From Pseudofabraea citricarpa (taxonomy: Eukaryota; Ascomycota; Leotiomycetes; Helotiales; Dermateaceae), in contig JAPWGK010000004.1 of NCBI GenBank assembly GCA_029641185.1, forward strand, positions 558,001 through 622,000: DNA of 64,000 nt, in the 5' to 3' direction. The translations under genes were made by a program, and so were the position numbers. The notes beneath the pieces are model-generated. The model was not told where the DNA came from. It did not search any database and saw nothing but the letters and a program-made list of their open reading frames with translations. The first letter of the stretch is position 1, and the number at the start of each line of letters is the position of its first letter. Shown one piece after another: positions 44,834 to 57,113 of the stretch.

Positions 44834-47800
44834 ATGGATTTCAAGCTTCAGGGCACTGAGTTGGCAACTCACACGCATCTTCATAGCGTTGCGTGTAGGA
44901 AGCTGCCAGATATTACCCCAGAGCCGGATGTCTTGTAAGTGCATCCCGAAAGGGGCATTTCATTCTCCATGGGCCTAAATCGCACCTAGCCTCATGGACC
45001 GTGATTAATGCCTTAGGTGAGTAAGGCTAATATTCAATTCTAGTTGGGTCGCCGTCCTTCCTCACAATAAAGACATAGCGCACTGCCAACCTCCTGACTT
45101 CATCTGGTTCAAGGTGAAAGCAAAGCATTCTGTTATTAAAGTAAGAAATGCATGGTTCAAGAGAAAGGGTATTGAAGCAGAGCTCCGTCAAGGTCATAGA
45201 TGCGTGCCTGACCATACACAAATGCGCCATCTTAATCATTTTCATGACAATGTCATTGCTTTTTGGACCACTTCAGACACTAGTGACCCGGCCCCAACAT
45301 TGTCCCAGGTTGAATCGAGGACGCCGCTTCAAGCTGTGAATAATACACAGCCATGTTTGCCTGGGCCAGCGAATGTCGGTCCCACTATCAAGCCCGAACC
45401 TAATACTGGGACACCAGACTTGTTACAACATCCCTCTCAACATGTTGTTTCTTCCGCAGCTCCCCCTAGAGAGACGCCTACTGTCAAGTCTGAACCTAGT
45501 GGTACGAATATCGCTTGGCACCCCCCTCATCAACCTGCAGGTTTGTTGCAACAGCAGCGATCTTGTGTATTTTCTTGCTGATAGCTTTACCAGCACCGCA
45601 ACCACAAGTGACGAAACGAGGAATGACTGGATACGAGATTTATGCAGATGAGATCCGACAGCAAAATCCACATCACAATCAAGGTACATTATGCTGAGCA
45701 TTTCCGAGCAGCTAATAGAGTGACTAACTTGACGCAAGAAAAATTGGAAAACATAATTGCTAGACAGTGGTCTCTACTGAGCGCTAATTCACGGGCCGAG
45801 TATGAAAAGCGGGCTTATAGGGACTGGCAGCGTCATATTAAGGATAATGTTACAGGTGCACCGGCCGGCAGCAACAACGATGCATTCGCTCGGGAATTTA
45901 GCGAGCAGGTGAGAGCCATGCATTCAAACCCTGCTGGTGAGCAAAAAGAAGCTGTATATCAGCCTCCTCCTGAAGCACCCAAGCCACCACAAGATACTCG
46001 CCTTCAGAAGATCATTGAAAACGGCTCCCCCGAAGCTCTTGAGAAGGAAGTCAAAGCAAGTGGTGATTTATTGGAGACCTTACAAATTCACCTTAAAGGA
46101 GATGGCGAAGAAACCAACAAGGACGCTCAGCATTGGCTTCAGCAAATTGGTAAGAATGCTTTCAGTAAGACAGGCATTTGTAGATTGCTTATATTTAATA
46201 GAAACTCTCCAGAACCAGGTGGTAGATACGCCTACTATTATTGGTGTAGTGGGTAATACAGGAGCTGGTATGATGACTTTGTTCCCGAACATCCGCAACT
46301 CAGCTGACTATTCTCAAGGCAAAAGCAGCGTTATAAATGCTATGCTTGATGAGGAACGTTTGGTTCCTACCAACTGGTATGCTTGACCACCAATATTGCT
46401 GATTCTAGCTATAACTAACACATTGAAGCATGCGAGCTTGCACAGCTGTTGTGACTGAAATGTCATGGAATTCTAGCGATGATCCTGATGCCAAGTACCG
46501 GGCTGCCATTGAATTTATCAAAGCATCTGATTGGGAGAAAGATCTTCGACTCTCCTTGAACGAGCTGCTCGATGGCTCAGGAAATGTAGGCATGTATAGC
46601 CCTGTCCTCACTCAGATGCTAATGAAAATAGGTATCTCGTGAATGTAATAACCCAGAATCCGAAGCTGGGATTGCTTATGCGAAGATCAAGGCTGGTAAG
46701 CTATATTTGCAACCATCTGTGGTATGTAATTTTAACAGGCTTTAGTTTATCCGCAGAAAACAAAGGAAATGCTTGCACAGACCAGCGTAGAAGAATTAAT
46801 AAACGAAACTGGGGTAAAAGAGGTTCTTGGTACGGTCAAAAACGGTCAAAGAGCCCGCCCTGAACCATTCTACAAGGCCTTGCAGCATTATGTTGACAGC
46901 AAGGAAAAGTCAACTGGCGACCTTAAGAAGAAGAAAGAAAAGCGACAGATGGAGTTCTGGCCACTAATCAAGGTCGTCAAAATCTACACCAAAGCCGACG
47001 CCTTATCTACTGGAGCTGTCATAGTGGACCTACCCGGTGTACATGATTCTAACGCAGCTCGTGCGGCAGTTGCAGCTGGCTACATGAAGAATTGTACCGG
47101 TATTACTTGTCAATTCTATACAACTTTACTACCGCAACTGATTTCAAAATTTTAGGACTCTGGATTTGTGCACCTATTAATCGGGCGGTTGATGACAAGG
47201 CAGCCAAGTCTCTTTTGGGCGAATCTTTCAAGCGCCAGCTCAAATACGATGGCGTATTCAGTAGGATTACGTTTATCTGCAGCAAGACTGATGACATCAG
47301 TATTACAGAAGCATCCGACTCGCTCGGCCTTGAAGAACAAATGGCTGCAGACTGGGCCAAGATTGACGAAAATGAGCAAAAGCAAAGAGCGTTAAGAACA
47401 TCCATCGCGGAGCTCAAGGAATCTAGGGAAGTATATTGTGAAGTGTTGAATGATACCGAAGATGCCATAGATGTATGGGACAGTCTCAAAGATGATGCAG
47501 AGAGTGGCAAAACTGTATTCGCCCCCTGCGAGAATCCTCCAAAGGAGAAAAAGCGTAAACACTCGCCGAGTCCCAAACAGTCGTGTAAGAAGCGCAAAGG
47601 ATCTGATACCGACTCCGAAGGGAACGAGGATGATGATTTCATTGACGACGAGGACGAGGACGAGAATGACATCGAAGATTCTGGAACAGACGATAAAGGA
47701 GAATCATCTGCTAGTCAAGGTAAACCAGTTACATTGGAAGACATTGAGCAAAAGCTCGACGAATTGAAAAGCACAAAGAAGAATGCTCGACAAGAACGTT

Positions 47801-49788
47801 CTAAAGTCGATGTTGAATCCAAGGAGATACGCGAACAATTGGGCGCTCTTGAGAAGGCGAAGAATGTAATTGAGGCTGGGATGAGTGCTATCTGTATCGA
47901 GGGACGAAACAAATACTCAAAAAGCGCCATTCAACTAGATTTTGCTGCAGGAATTAAAGAGCTCGACCAGGAGAACGCCGAAGAGGAAGACGCGGACAAT
48001 TTCAACCCAGAGGAGGACATCAGAGATTATGATCAAGTGGCCCGTTCGCTCCCTGTTTTTGCAGTTAGTAGTAGAGCTTACCAAAAGCTCAAAGGCAGAC
48101 TGCAAAGAGATGCAAACGTCCCGGGATTTCGAACTCCAGAAGAGACCGAGGTATGTACTTATAATTGTAACTTTCTATTCCAAATCACCCACGTAGTACA
48201 GCAAAAGCAAGCCGCTTCCCCCATGGCTTACTGGTCAATCTGTTGTTACTTTCGTTTTAATGCAACATCCTGTCTCAGTCGCTAACCTAAACTCAGATCC
48301 CTCAACTTCAAGCACACTGCAAAAAGCTTACTGAAGCTGGACGTGCTGCTAATTGTCGCCGATACTTGAACTCCCTCTCGCAACTGCTTCTATCTCTCAA
48401 TCTTTGGGCTAACAACGATGGTACGGGTGCCAATCTTTCAGACGCGCAAAGAGCAGCCGAGGGTCGTTTTTTACAATCTCGCCTGCAAACTCTCGAGAAG
48501 GATCTCGAGAAGGCTGTTCAAGACTGTTTGAAGGATATGAAGGATGCGCTATCAGAGAATATTTATGAACATTTTGAGAACGTGATTCAATTGGCTATAG
48601 ACGAAGCTCCTAAGACTTCCAAGAAATGGGGTGTAAGTAACTCGCAAGCAAACACCGTTTCCCTCAGAAGTTATTGCTAAGTCCACGGCCTGTTAGGATC
48701 CCGTGAACAAAGTTGATCGCAGCCAAGGCGGATACTACTGGGCAACTTATAAAGCAATATGTAGACGAGAAGGAGTTTATAGTAATGCACAAGGCATGTT
48801 GGTTGATCAGACTAAAACTTTGTTGTTGTTAACGGGTATAATTAGGTACACACGACTTCAACAACCAGCTTACAGAGCCTATAATGAAGCACCTGGCACA
48901 TCACTGGGAGAAGGCTTTTGCGCGAAAGCTTCCACAAGTCCTTCAGAGCTTCACTCGAAAGTCAAAGACTCTCCTGTCAATATTTCACCAGGAGATTGAA
49001 CTTCGGACTAGGAACAACGGCACTAGCGTAGCAGGTCTTGCAATGTTGGCCCAGCAGCTGCGAACTTATGAAGCTACTTTTGCCCATTTAACCAACGAGA
49101 TGGTCGCAGCCATCAACAATTGGCAGAAAGATAGCAACCGTGAATTTGTCCCAGTTATTGCCAGTAACTTGGCATCTGCTTATGAATGGTGTGCTGTCGA
49201 GTCTGGTATGTTTAAATGCTTCAATTGCTTATATGATTCGATCTAAACAGAACACTAGGGTCTGGACAATACGTACGCATGAAAAATCATATGAACAACC
49301 ATGTTGAAACTACACGACATTCTATGTTTCAAGACAGTTGCAATGAAGTCAAGTCACGATTGACCCAAATGTGTCGACAAGTTGAGGAGGCTATGGCCAA
49401 TAAGACGGATGAAGTATTCATGTTGATGCGTAGAGATTATCTTACTGTCATCAATGGTGCCGAAGTCCCCAAAGGCGGAATTATGCCAAAGTGGGAACGC
49501 CAAATGAGATCGTCAATTGCTGCTGTTATACAGAGTAGAGAGGATGGGGAAAATGCTGAGAAGGAAGCTGAAGATGGGGAAGTTGGTAAACCAGCCGATG
49601 GACCTGAGGGTGGTGTTGATAGCGAGCCTCCAGAAGAGACGGAGGCTATGCCCGACGAAAATGGAGAGAACGATACCCAGGACCCAAGCAAGCAGCTGGA
49701 GGACGAGGCATCACGGGTTTTTGAGGATGACCCGCTCCCAGAGGTCGTTGCAAAGAAGGAACCTGTCGATACTGATATGAGCAGTTAA
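44834..49788 (+). CDS. HMG-box plus dynamin-like (SLIP-GC type) nuclear GTPase
   Basis: Predicted 1380 aa. The 14 exons are 44834-44934, 45044-45540, 45585-45683, 45721-46149, 46202-46267, 46319-46376, 46429-46585, 46632-46695, 46746-47099, 47156-48150, 48297-48632, 48697-48793, 48846-49205 and 49259-49788; every phase closes. N-terminal 200 aa: unrecognised. About 208-268: HMG-box-like helix set (MTGYEIYADEIRQQNP ... LENIIARQWSLLSANSRAEYEKRA). From about 376: GTPase with P-loop GNTGAGKSS, switch I RACTAVVT, G3 DLPG (585-588) and G4 SKTD (651-654), as in dynamin-like SLIP-GC. The following region carries a two-part basic nuclear signal (KEKKRKHSPSPKQSCKKRKG, about 738-757), an acidic block, coiled coil and long helices, and ends in an acidic tail. 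Intron 12 starts GC, and intron 3 is only 37 nt. Function unknown. Confidence 0.85.
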
Positions 49789-51729
49789 GGCTTCAGAGAT
49801 GGACTTTGTGTGCCCGGGCTAATATGACTATTGTTTGGTGTTACTCAGGGGTGTACGGAGTACAAGTATTCTATGGCTAATGGATGGATGGACAGCCAGG
49901 ATTACAGAATAGATATATAGATATTGTTTGTTGCTCTCGGGGATGTTTGTTCTTAGGGATGTACGGATACAGAGCTAATGTGCGGGATACCTTTAGATGT
50001 TTTGCTAACCAAGCGCTGGTCCCATCTAGCACTGTTGATAATTATCTGGTATGGAGTGTATGATAGTTAGTACCAGGCCACTGCCCTAATGAATGCTCTA
50101 CAATCACTATTAAATGCTCATAAATCGGAGCGCACTGGATCAGTCCTGTCAAAAGTGCTCGTTGCTCCTGGTGGAGCATTTAGGTAGCAATCCCCCAGAC
50201 TCTACTCTGATCATTCCACTTGCAGCAGCAGGCCAGAGATGATGTTCAATGTGACGCTCCCGTATCCTGATTCCCCTATTCGGCCATCGCGATGAATACG
50301 GTACAGAGTCCAGTCCAGACAGGTGTACAGCTGTGCGTGCGTCGTTCACGAGTAGCAATTTCAAGAGGTCTAACAATCACATTTACCGCAGTAGCACCGT
50401 CGCAATCGTCATGGTTCGCTGCCGATCGTAGTTCGGATTTGACGGGTCGAGAGCATGGGGGGCCAATTTTAGCTGGCCCCTAGGGATTTGGGAAATTAGA
50501 TGTTCAGCGCTTTCAGGGAATCAGGGCTTAGCTGGCGGGGCATGGTCCCCTTTCTTTTGCTCAGCGCCGGGCATGGCTCACCGTTGGGGAAGTCGCAAGG
50601 GTAGTGGTTGACACTGGTTGTACGGTCCAAAGCTGTCAGGTTTTCCTGTTTGGCTTTCGAGAGCGGGAGTGTGTTGTGCTGTCGGTTCTTTTTGTGCCTG
50701 AGTTAGGCCTCATTGAGAGTGGCCACAAGGTTTATGCTCCAGTGCTCCTCCTGCATAGGCTCCGGCAACACGCATCATCCTGGCTTATGCAGTTGCCATG
50801 CCCCCCGTACCACCCACCATTGTCGTTCTGTGGATGTTTGTTGTTGACACGATGGAAGGATTTCATCATCACACCTCCTCTTGCTCCTCCCTCGCACCGT
50901 AACAACAGCATCCGCATCCCCCAGCATCAAGGGCCCTCTGGATGTTTGGCGCCAACCTCCAGGAGCTAGAGACGGTGAGATTGGCCTCTAAGACAAGACA
51001 TGGTGATTGGATGGTCGAGTCTCTCCTCTTGCCCTCGTACCTGACTAAGACGGCAGCCGTCTCCGCCTGGGCTGAGAATTGCAGCGCTCTGGGGGGGTCC
51101 TTTGTTCGTGTTCTTGGGGTCTTTCTTCTCGAATCTTGCGGCACCAGGGCCCTTGGGTGCATCACTCGCTCGCTCTCTGGGCCATCATTCGACGGTGACG
51201 GGTGCCGGTGCAAATAGAACGGGCGCATGGTCGAGGAGTACAGCCAGATCAACACGAGAGGGAAATGAGCGTCTAAGCTTAAGCCATCCTAGTCGCTGGA
51301 AACAGCCTAGGCCAGCGGTATAGTTTGATGAAGCTCTGCGTTCCCCGCAGATTGGGAGACTCGTGCTCATGTCGCTAAATGGGTGAGTGGTGTGTGGCCG
51401 AGTCAGGGCTGGTGGTTGCTGTAGAGTGGTCTGGCGAGAGGAATTGGAGATTGGGGAGCAGCCAAGAGGCAGGAAATGATCCCCTGCTAAGCGACCAAGG
51501 CCAGTCCCGCAAGTTTCCCACAACCCTGCACCACCACAACGCATCCATCCAGCTCGCATTCTCTTTATCTTCTCTGCGCCCCGGACTGCTTTCTCTCTTT
51601 CCTCCTTCTTAGCTGTCGATGTTTTGATCTTCCTGCACACCACCGCTTCACTCTTTCAGCGGGCACTCGTTACAGTAACGCATCACGTCCATCTTTCGAT
51701 ATCCTTTACGATCGATCTAATCAGCAAAC
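49789..51729. other. 1.9-kb intergenic region upstream of the GH17 wall gene
   Basis: No supported gene. The left end has the 3' flank of the GTPase gene. The right end is C/T-rich and should hold the promoter and leader of the GH17 gene. A few open frames exist on both strands but none resembles a protein family. Confidence 0.5.
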
Positions 51730-53602
51730 ATGGGTGGATTTCTTCAAGGTTTTGCCGCAGCTTTGGCTACGGCCTCAGTTGGTACTGGAGGTCATCGCCA
51801 AAATGCACGCCATGCTCACCGCGCGATGCATCTCGAGAGAGCTCTTCACCACTCAACCGGTACTGCTTATACCGCAGCACCAACCGGAGCTGTTAACTCG
51901 ACCTGCGGATGCACCACCATCTACGAGACCATCACCGGCGAGGCTACACGTGAGTGGGCACTTTGATATGACGGCTTGGCGCAAAACAAAGCCAAGCGTG
52001 AGTTGTGGTTTACTAACCTGACATCTTATAGTCTACTTCCCACCAGCACCAGTTACCTCGTCTGTGGAGTCTACCTCAACTGTGATCCCAATCACCACCA
52101 CAGCTACCATTCAGCCGGTTCCAGTTGTGCCAACACCAAACCCAACCACCTGCCCAACTCCAGGTGTTTATACCATTCCAGCCACTACCTTGACTCTCAC
52201 CGAGACCACCACCGTATGTGCTGCTACTTCAACCCCAGTCAGCCCCGGAACCTACACTGCTGGTGGTTCTACCTTGACTGTCACTGAGGCAACCACCGTG
52301 ACTGTCCCATACGCCGCTATTGAGACCACCGAGGGAACTGTCACCAGCACCATCCGAACCACCACCTACGTGTGCCCAACTGCTGGTGTTTACACTGTTG
52401 GTGCTCAAACCACCATCGTGGCAAATGCTACCGAATGGGTCTACCCAGTCCCCGCCACCTACGTTCCAGGAACCTACACTGCACCAGAAATCACCACCAC
52501 CATCACCAAGACCGGTGTAGTTGTTTACTGCCCATTCACCTCAGACACCCCTGTTGTTGCAGCTTCAACCTCCGCCCCAGCACCAGTTGCTCCTCAAACC
52601 ACTGAGGCTCCTGCCCCAGTCACCACTGAAGCTGCCCCAGAGACCACCTACGCTCCAATCCCAGAGACCATTTCCGAGGCCCCTGCTACCAGCGAAGTTG
52701 CCCCAGTTGAGACCTCAGTTGAGATCCCATCTTCAGTCTACGTTCCAGTTGCCAGCAGCACCTCCTCCGTTGCCGTTTCTACCCCAACTTACAGCGGTGG
52801 ATCAGGAACCATTGGAAACTCTGGAAACCAATGGGCTATTGTTTACACCCCATACACCTCCGATGGACAATGCACATCTGAGGCCCAGGTCTACATTGAT
52901 GTTGCCCTTATCGCCCTCAAGGGATTCAAGACTCTCAGAACCTACAGCACTGACTGCTCTACCCTTGAGCACGTTGGTTCCGCATGCAAGATTGCTGGTA
53001 TCAAGATGATCCTTGGTGTTTTCATCAGCTCCACTGGTATCAGCGCTGCCCAAGAGCAAGTCACTGATATTGTCAGCTGGGGTCAATGGGAGTTGGTTGA
53101 GCTCATCTCCGTCGGTAACGAGGCTGTTTTCAACGGCTACTGCTCCGCCTCTGAGCTTGCCGGTTTCATCTCATCCACTGCATCCACCTTCAAGGCCGCT
53201 GGATACACTGGACTCATCACCACCGCTGAGACCCTTGATGTCTGGCAATCCAGCGCCGATGTCCTTTGCGGCGTCGTTGACGTTGTTGCTTGCAACATCC
53301 ACCCCTTCTTCAACACCGCCATTGAGGCTTCCGAGGCCGGTTCGTTCGTCGCCAGCCAGCTCGCTATCGTTGACAGCCTCTGCCCCGGCAAGACTGGTAT
53401 CAACTTGGAGACTGGATGGCCAAGAGAGGGAAGCTGCAACGGATTGGCCTGCCCAGGTACCAGCGAACAGAAGATTGCTCTTGCATCCATCAAGGAGGCC
53501 GTTGGAGGAAAGTCCTGCATTCTCTCCTTCGCTAACGACTTATGGAAGGACCCAGGACAGTTCGGTTGTGAAACCAGCTGGGGAGCCATCGACCTCTTCT
53601 AA
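51730..53602 (+). CDS. btgE: GH17 cell-wall glucanase/transglucosidase, BtgE type
   Basis: Secreted, wall-associated enzyme acting on beta-1,3-glucan, 596 aa in two exons (51730-51949 and 52032-53602, in phase). The N-terminus MGGFLQGFAAALATASVGTGG is a signal peptide followed by a His/Arg-rich stretch (RHAHRAMHLERALHH). Residues about 55-340 are Thr/Pro/Val-rich with tandem modules CPTPGVYTIPATTLTLTETT / SPGTYTAGGSTLTVTEATT / CPTAGVYTVGAQTT, probably heavily O-mannosylated. The C-terminal GH17 (TIM barrel) domain begins at WAIVYTPYTSDGQC. The acid/base is Glu437 in SVGNEAVF and the nucleophile Glu533 in NLETGWPREG. It lacks a GPI signal, as in the BtgE/Scw11 group. Codon use is strongly biased (many C-ending codons), which suggests high expression. 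Confidence 0.93.
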
Positions 53603-54624
53603 ATCAACAACCTAAACCCTTGACAAGACAAGGCAGCAAGCCCCTCGCCTTCTGGACAAGCTCCAAGTGGACAACATCTAGCAATAGCATCTTGCGCAGA
53701 AGGGAAATCACCTTTTCGGCTCTTGTGTACAAAGAACGAGACATTTGGTATATGGGAAAGGGATTTGGTGTTTGTTTTTAGGTGTTTTGAACAGCTTAAG
53801 CTCGGGCAGATTTGGAGTGTTGTGGATCCGGCGGGGGGAGGGGAAATACGAGAGAAGAGAAAAACGCCACAGCCCGTTTTTGTATAAATTCTAGTGTCTA
53901 TTTTTTGTATCAGCCTCGCTCAGCCTTCAGCCATCTTCGCACCTGAATGAGTTTGTACATTTTTTTCCCTTTGTTTTGGCTAGTTGTGGTTTTGGTCGCT
54001 GCTGTTGTTATTTTTGATACCAGAGCAAGAGGTGCATACATGCGCGCACGGCATATAAAGATGAATTGAATTGGAATGGACATGAATTCAGATCAGATCA
54101 GCCCTTTATTGTATCTTGTCGTGAGGGACTTTACGTGCTCACAGTGCAATCGTCTTAGAATTCTACTTAGAGGCATTATCTTTGATTGTATTGTCTTCTT
54201 TGCTATAATAAGGTGATTTCTGTGTATGTAGGTAGTCAACGCTCGCTGGCTGATATGGTGTCACAAGCGAGCTTATCATAGACCATTCTCCATAAGATGG
54301 TATTGACTCCAACACTCAAGAAAGCAAAAATTTCAATTACATAAAGGAACACTGCACGAGGCTGTTTCCCTCTTTCTCTCACAACGCATATCCAGAAGCA
54401 GGCAGGTCGTAGGGGGCGCGCACCTTCAGCCGCGCACACAAATCCATGCAGGTGGAAAATATGAGAGAGGCATAAGATCCTCACCCTCCCCCACCTGAAG
54501 CTTCAAGACTTTTCCGCTCTGTTTCGCTGTGTAGCCTCACCTTCAATCATCTGCAATTCTTCTCGCCTCGCTTCTATTGGTCGCCCTCGAAACTGCGCCA
54601 TCGCGCCCTCGCACGCCCTCAATC
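53603..54624. other. intergenic region, GH17 3' / first tandem C2H2 gene upstream
   Basis: About 1 kb, no supported gene. The part just before 54625 is similar to the DNA before 56295, which supports a segmental duplication. Confidence 0.5.
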
Positions 54625-55713
54625 ATGCAGAACACCAAAGATGAGAATACTTGGACCAACCAGATGAACTGCCCAGATGCTTTCAGCCTGTCTCCTCACC
54701 CTGACATGGGGTATGGGGGCGAGGTTGGGGCTGGGTAAGTTTTTTTTTTTTTCCTTCTGCTAACGTGAGATTCCAGGTCACATACTGCTGATGTGCTCAT
54801 CGATCAACTGGGTTATCATACACAACATGATGACATCAGCTATCTATCCGGTACATGCTGCAGACCACTTCTGCATGTAGATGTTATCGCGAATAACTTG
54901 GACGAACTTTATGGAAGCCAATATAACGGCTGTAGCATCTATTCGCCTCAGCTATCAGTATTCCCTGCGGTGACCGTCGATAACAACCACCTCCTGAAAG
55001 AAGATATCAGTATTTTGGACAACATCACGCAACCCGTTGGCAGCCTCGATGCGAACTCTTTCTATCTGGACGCCACCGGATTTAGCAACTCCTTTGCCGG
55101 TATCACAAATCAATCAAGCCCATCGTCAACTCTTGGTATTTCCTTCCCCAACCTGGAATTCAACCAGGCCGAGCATGGCATATCACCAGCTCAGCCCCAT
55201 GTTGATGGGCTCTACACAGACTCTTTTGCATGGACTACAGGACTTCATGATTTTTCCACCGGTCTAGTAACTCAACCAAGCCAACCTATAGTTTCAGCAC
55301 TTCCTTTTGACAACTTGGTTCTGGATCCACTTCAACATGTTACATTCCCAGCTCAACCCCAAATTGGTATGAATCTGGCTGGGTATAGTTTAAACGAGCC
55401 AGCTAGACTCGATGTTCAAGCTGGCGCTATTGATCAGCCAATCACCATTCAAGCCGCCTCTAACAATCCAGAACATTCTACTCGAGGCTCTTCTACTATC
55501 AGATATCGGTGCTCCAGATGCACCAAGACCTTTGGTAGAGATGCAGACCGTAAGCGACATGCCCAACAGTTCCATGGACAGAATTTGGGCCCAAGTCGTC
55601 TACCTTGTCCTTTCGCTGGATGCACGAAGACATATAGTCGTGCTGATAAGGTGACCGCTCATTACAAGCAAAAGCATGGGAATGCGGGTGCTGTGAGCGC
55701 TTCGAGCTCTTAA
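54625..55713 (+). CDS. C2H2 zinc finger protein, tandem copy A
   Basis: Predicted regulator of 348 aa in two exons, 54625-54734 and 54777-55713 (42-nt intron whose 5' part is a T run). The N-terminal two thirds have no domain and are rich in Asp, Asn, Ser, Gln and Pro, like an activation region. Two zinc fingers lie near the C-terminus. Finger 1, YRCSRCTKTFGRDADRKRHAQQFH, has C-x2-C-x12-H-x4-H spacing. Finger 2, CPFAGCTKTYSRADKVTAHYKQKH, has C-x4-C-x12-H-x4-H spacing. It shares start (MQN), intron position, Trp-Thr-Asn motif and finger layout with the gene at 56295, so the pair is a tandem duplication. Targets are unknown. Confidence 0.87.
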
Positions 55714-56294
55714 GCTCCTCGCTAAAGATACATGTTCTCCTTCCGTATACGTATCTGATCTGGTCTGATTTGATAGATGCTTTTGTTGTCGTTGGCTTTG
55801 AAATGCTTAGATTGTTATGGAAGATGGGAATTGGCCTAGACATATATGTGCAGGGTTTGTTATGATGAATATTTTCCTTTCTCGTGAATTATAAGTGAGG
55901 GATGGCAGCGAGCGAGTTAGTTTCATGAGCACACGAAATTTATTTCTTTTTCACTAAAGGACCCTTCTTCTTTCTGGAATTGCTATGAAAAATCACCCAG
56001 CATACCAGTCATCATTGTATACAAATTCATCTAGCATGTCATCAGGTATGCATGCGCAGAGCCTCGCCCATCTCGTTCCCCATGCAAGCGAGCTATGCAG
56101 CAGAGAAACGAACAGAGGGCGCTCAGCCTCAATTCTTAGATGTGTACCAGGCTCAAGAAAGCATAAGATACTGGCCTTCCCCAGTCTCCTCTACACGCAA
56201 ATTTCTAGCACTTTTTGCGCTGTTTCACTGCACCGACAGCCTCGCTTTTCCTCGGAGCCTTTCAATTGGCCGCCCTCTGCCAACGCCCTCAATC
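55714..56294. other. intergenic region between tandem C2H2 genes
   Basis: About 580 bp. It includes a stretch similar to the upstream DNA of copy A, ending in CGCCCTCAATC just before the ATG. No gene seen. Confidence 0.6.
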
Positions 56295-57113
56295 ATGCAG
56301 AACAACGCAGATGACAGCTGGACCAACCACATGGATTACTCAGACACCCTTGGCAGTCTCCTCTTCCCTGATCTGGGGTTTGAGGGCGATGCTGAGGCTG
56401 GGTAGGTTTTTTTTTTATCATCGCTGACGAACTCATTGGCTAGTGACCATGCATGTTACTGCTACAGCCCCTGTCAACATGCAGTACTTGGTGTCAGCAA
56501 CTCCAACGAGTCCATCAACTATCAAATCGACTTCAACGATGACCTGCCAAGCCGAGCAACAGATTTCATTCAAGAACTACCGTTCGCCAATTCAAATAGA
56601 GCAACGCCTCCCATAGGTGATGCCTTTGACACAGGGTTTTTCAACCTACCTTGGATTGGACTCAAGGATACTCTTGGCAACACTGCACCCAACAGCCTCA
56701 ATCCAGTGGCTCTTACGTTCCCATATGGCAATATAGACTCCAATTACAATTTAGCTGTGCCGACAGCTTACTCGGGCATTGGACTCCAACCTGTTTTCGC
56801 CAATGGCATAAGCGAACCACCTCAGCCTGCCCTTGTTGCTCCAGCCCCTATTTGTACTGTGCAGGCCGAAGACCACTCTGCTCAAGACAAGCACGAATGC
56901 GGGATCTGTAAGAAAACCTTTGGAAGGAAGGCGGATCTCGTTCGTCATTTCAGGCAACTCCACAGCCAGAACCGCCCGGCCCATTTCTGTCCAGTTCCTG
57001 GGTGTGACAAGAGTCGTGCGCCATTCAAGGGCTATACTCGAGATGACAAAGTGAAGGAACATTACAGAAAGAAGCATGCAGCAGCGGTTGTCGTTGACAA
57101 CATGGACTCTTGA
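56295..57113 (+). CDS. C2H2 zinc finger protein, tandem copy B
   Basis: Predicted 258-aa paralog of copy A in two exons, 56295-56401 and 56444-57113 (42-nt intron, again opening with a T run). It starts MQNNADDSWTNHMDYSDTLG, close to MQNTKDENTWTNQMNCPD of copy A. The middle region is shorter and diverged. Finger 1, ECGICKKTFGRKADLVRHFRQLH, is regular. Finger 2 begins CPVPGCDKSRAPFKGYTRDD and ends KVKEHYRKKH. It has about six extra residues between the second Cys and the first His (18 instead of 12), so it may not fold as a standard finger. Both copies lie in the same direction about 580 bp apart. Confidence 0.85.

Noticed and set aside
52320..53009. Pro/Gln-rich plus-strand frames inside the GH17 gene
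   Set aside because: Alternative-frame reading of the Thr/Pro repeat region; the GH17 frame explains the sequence fully.
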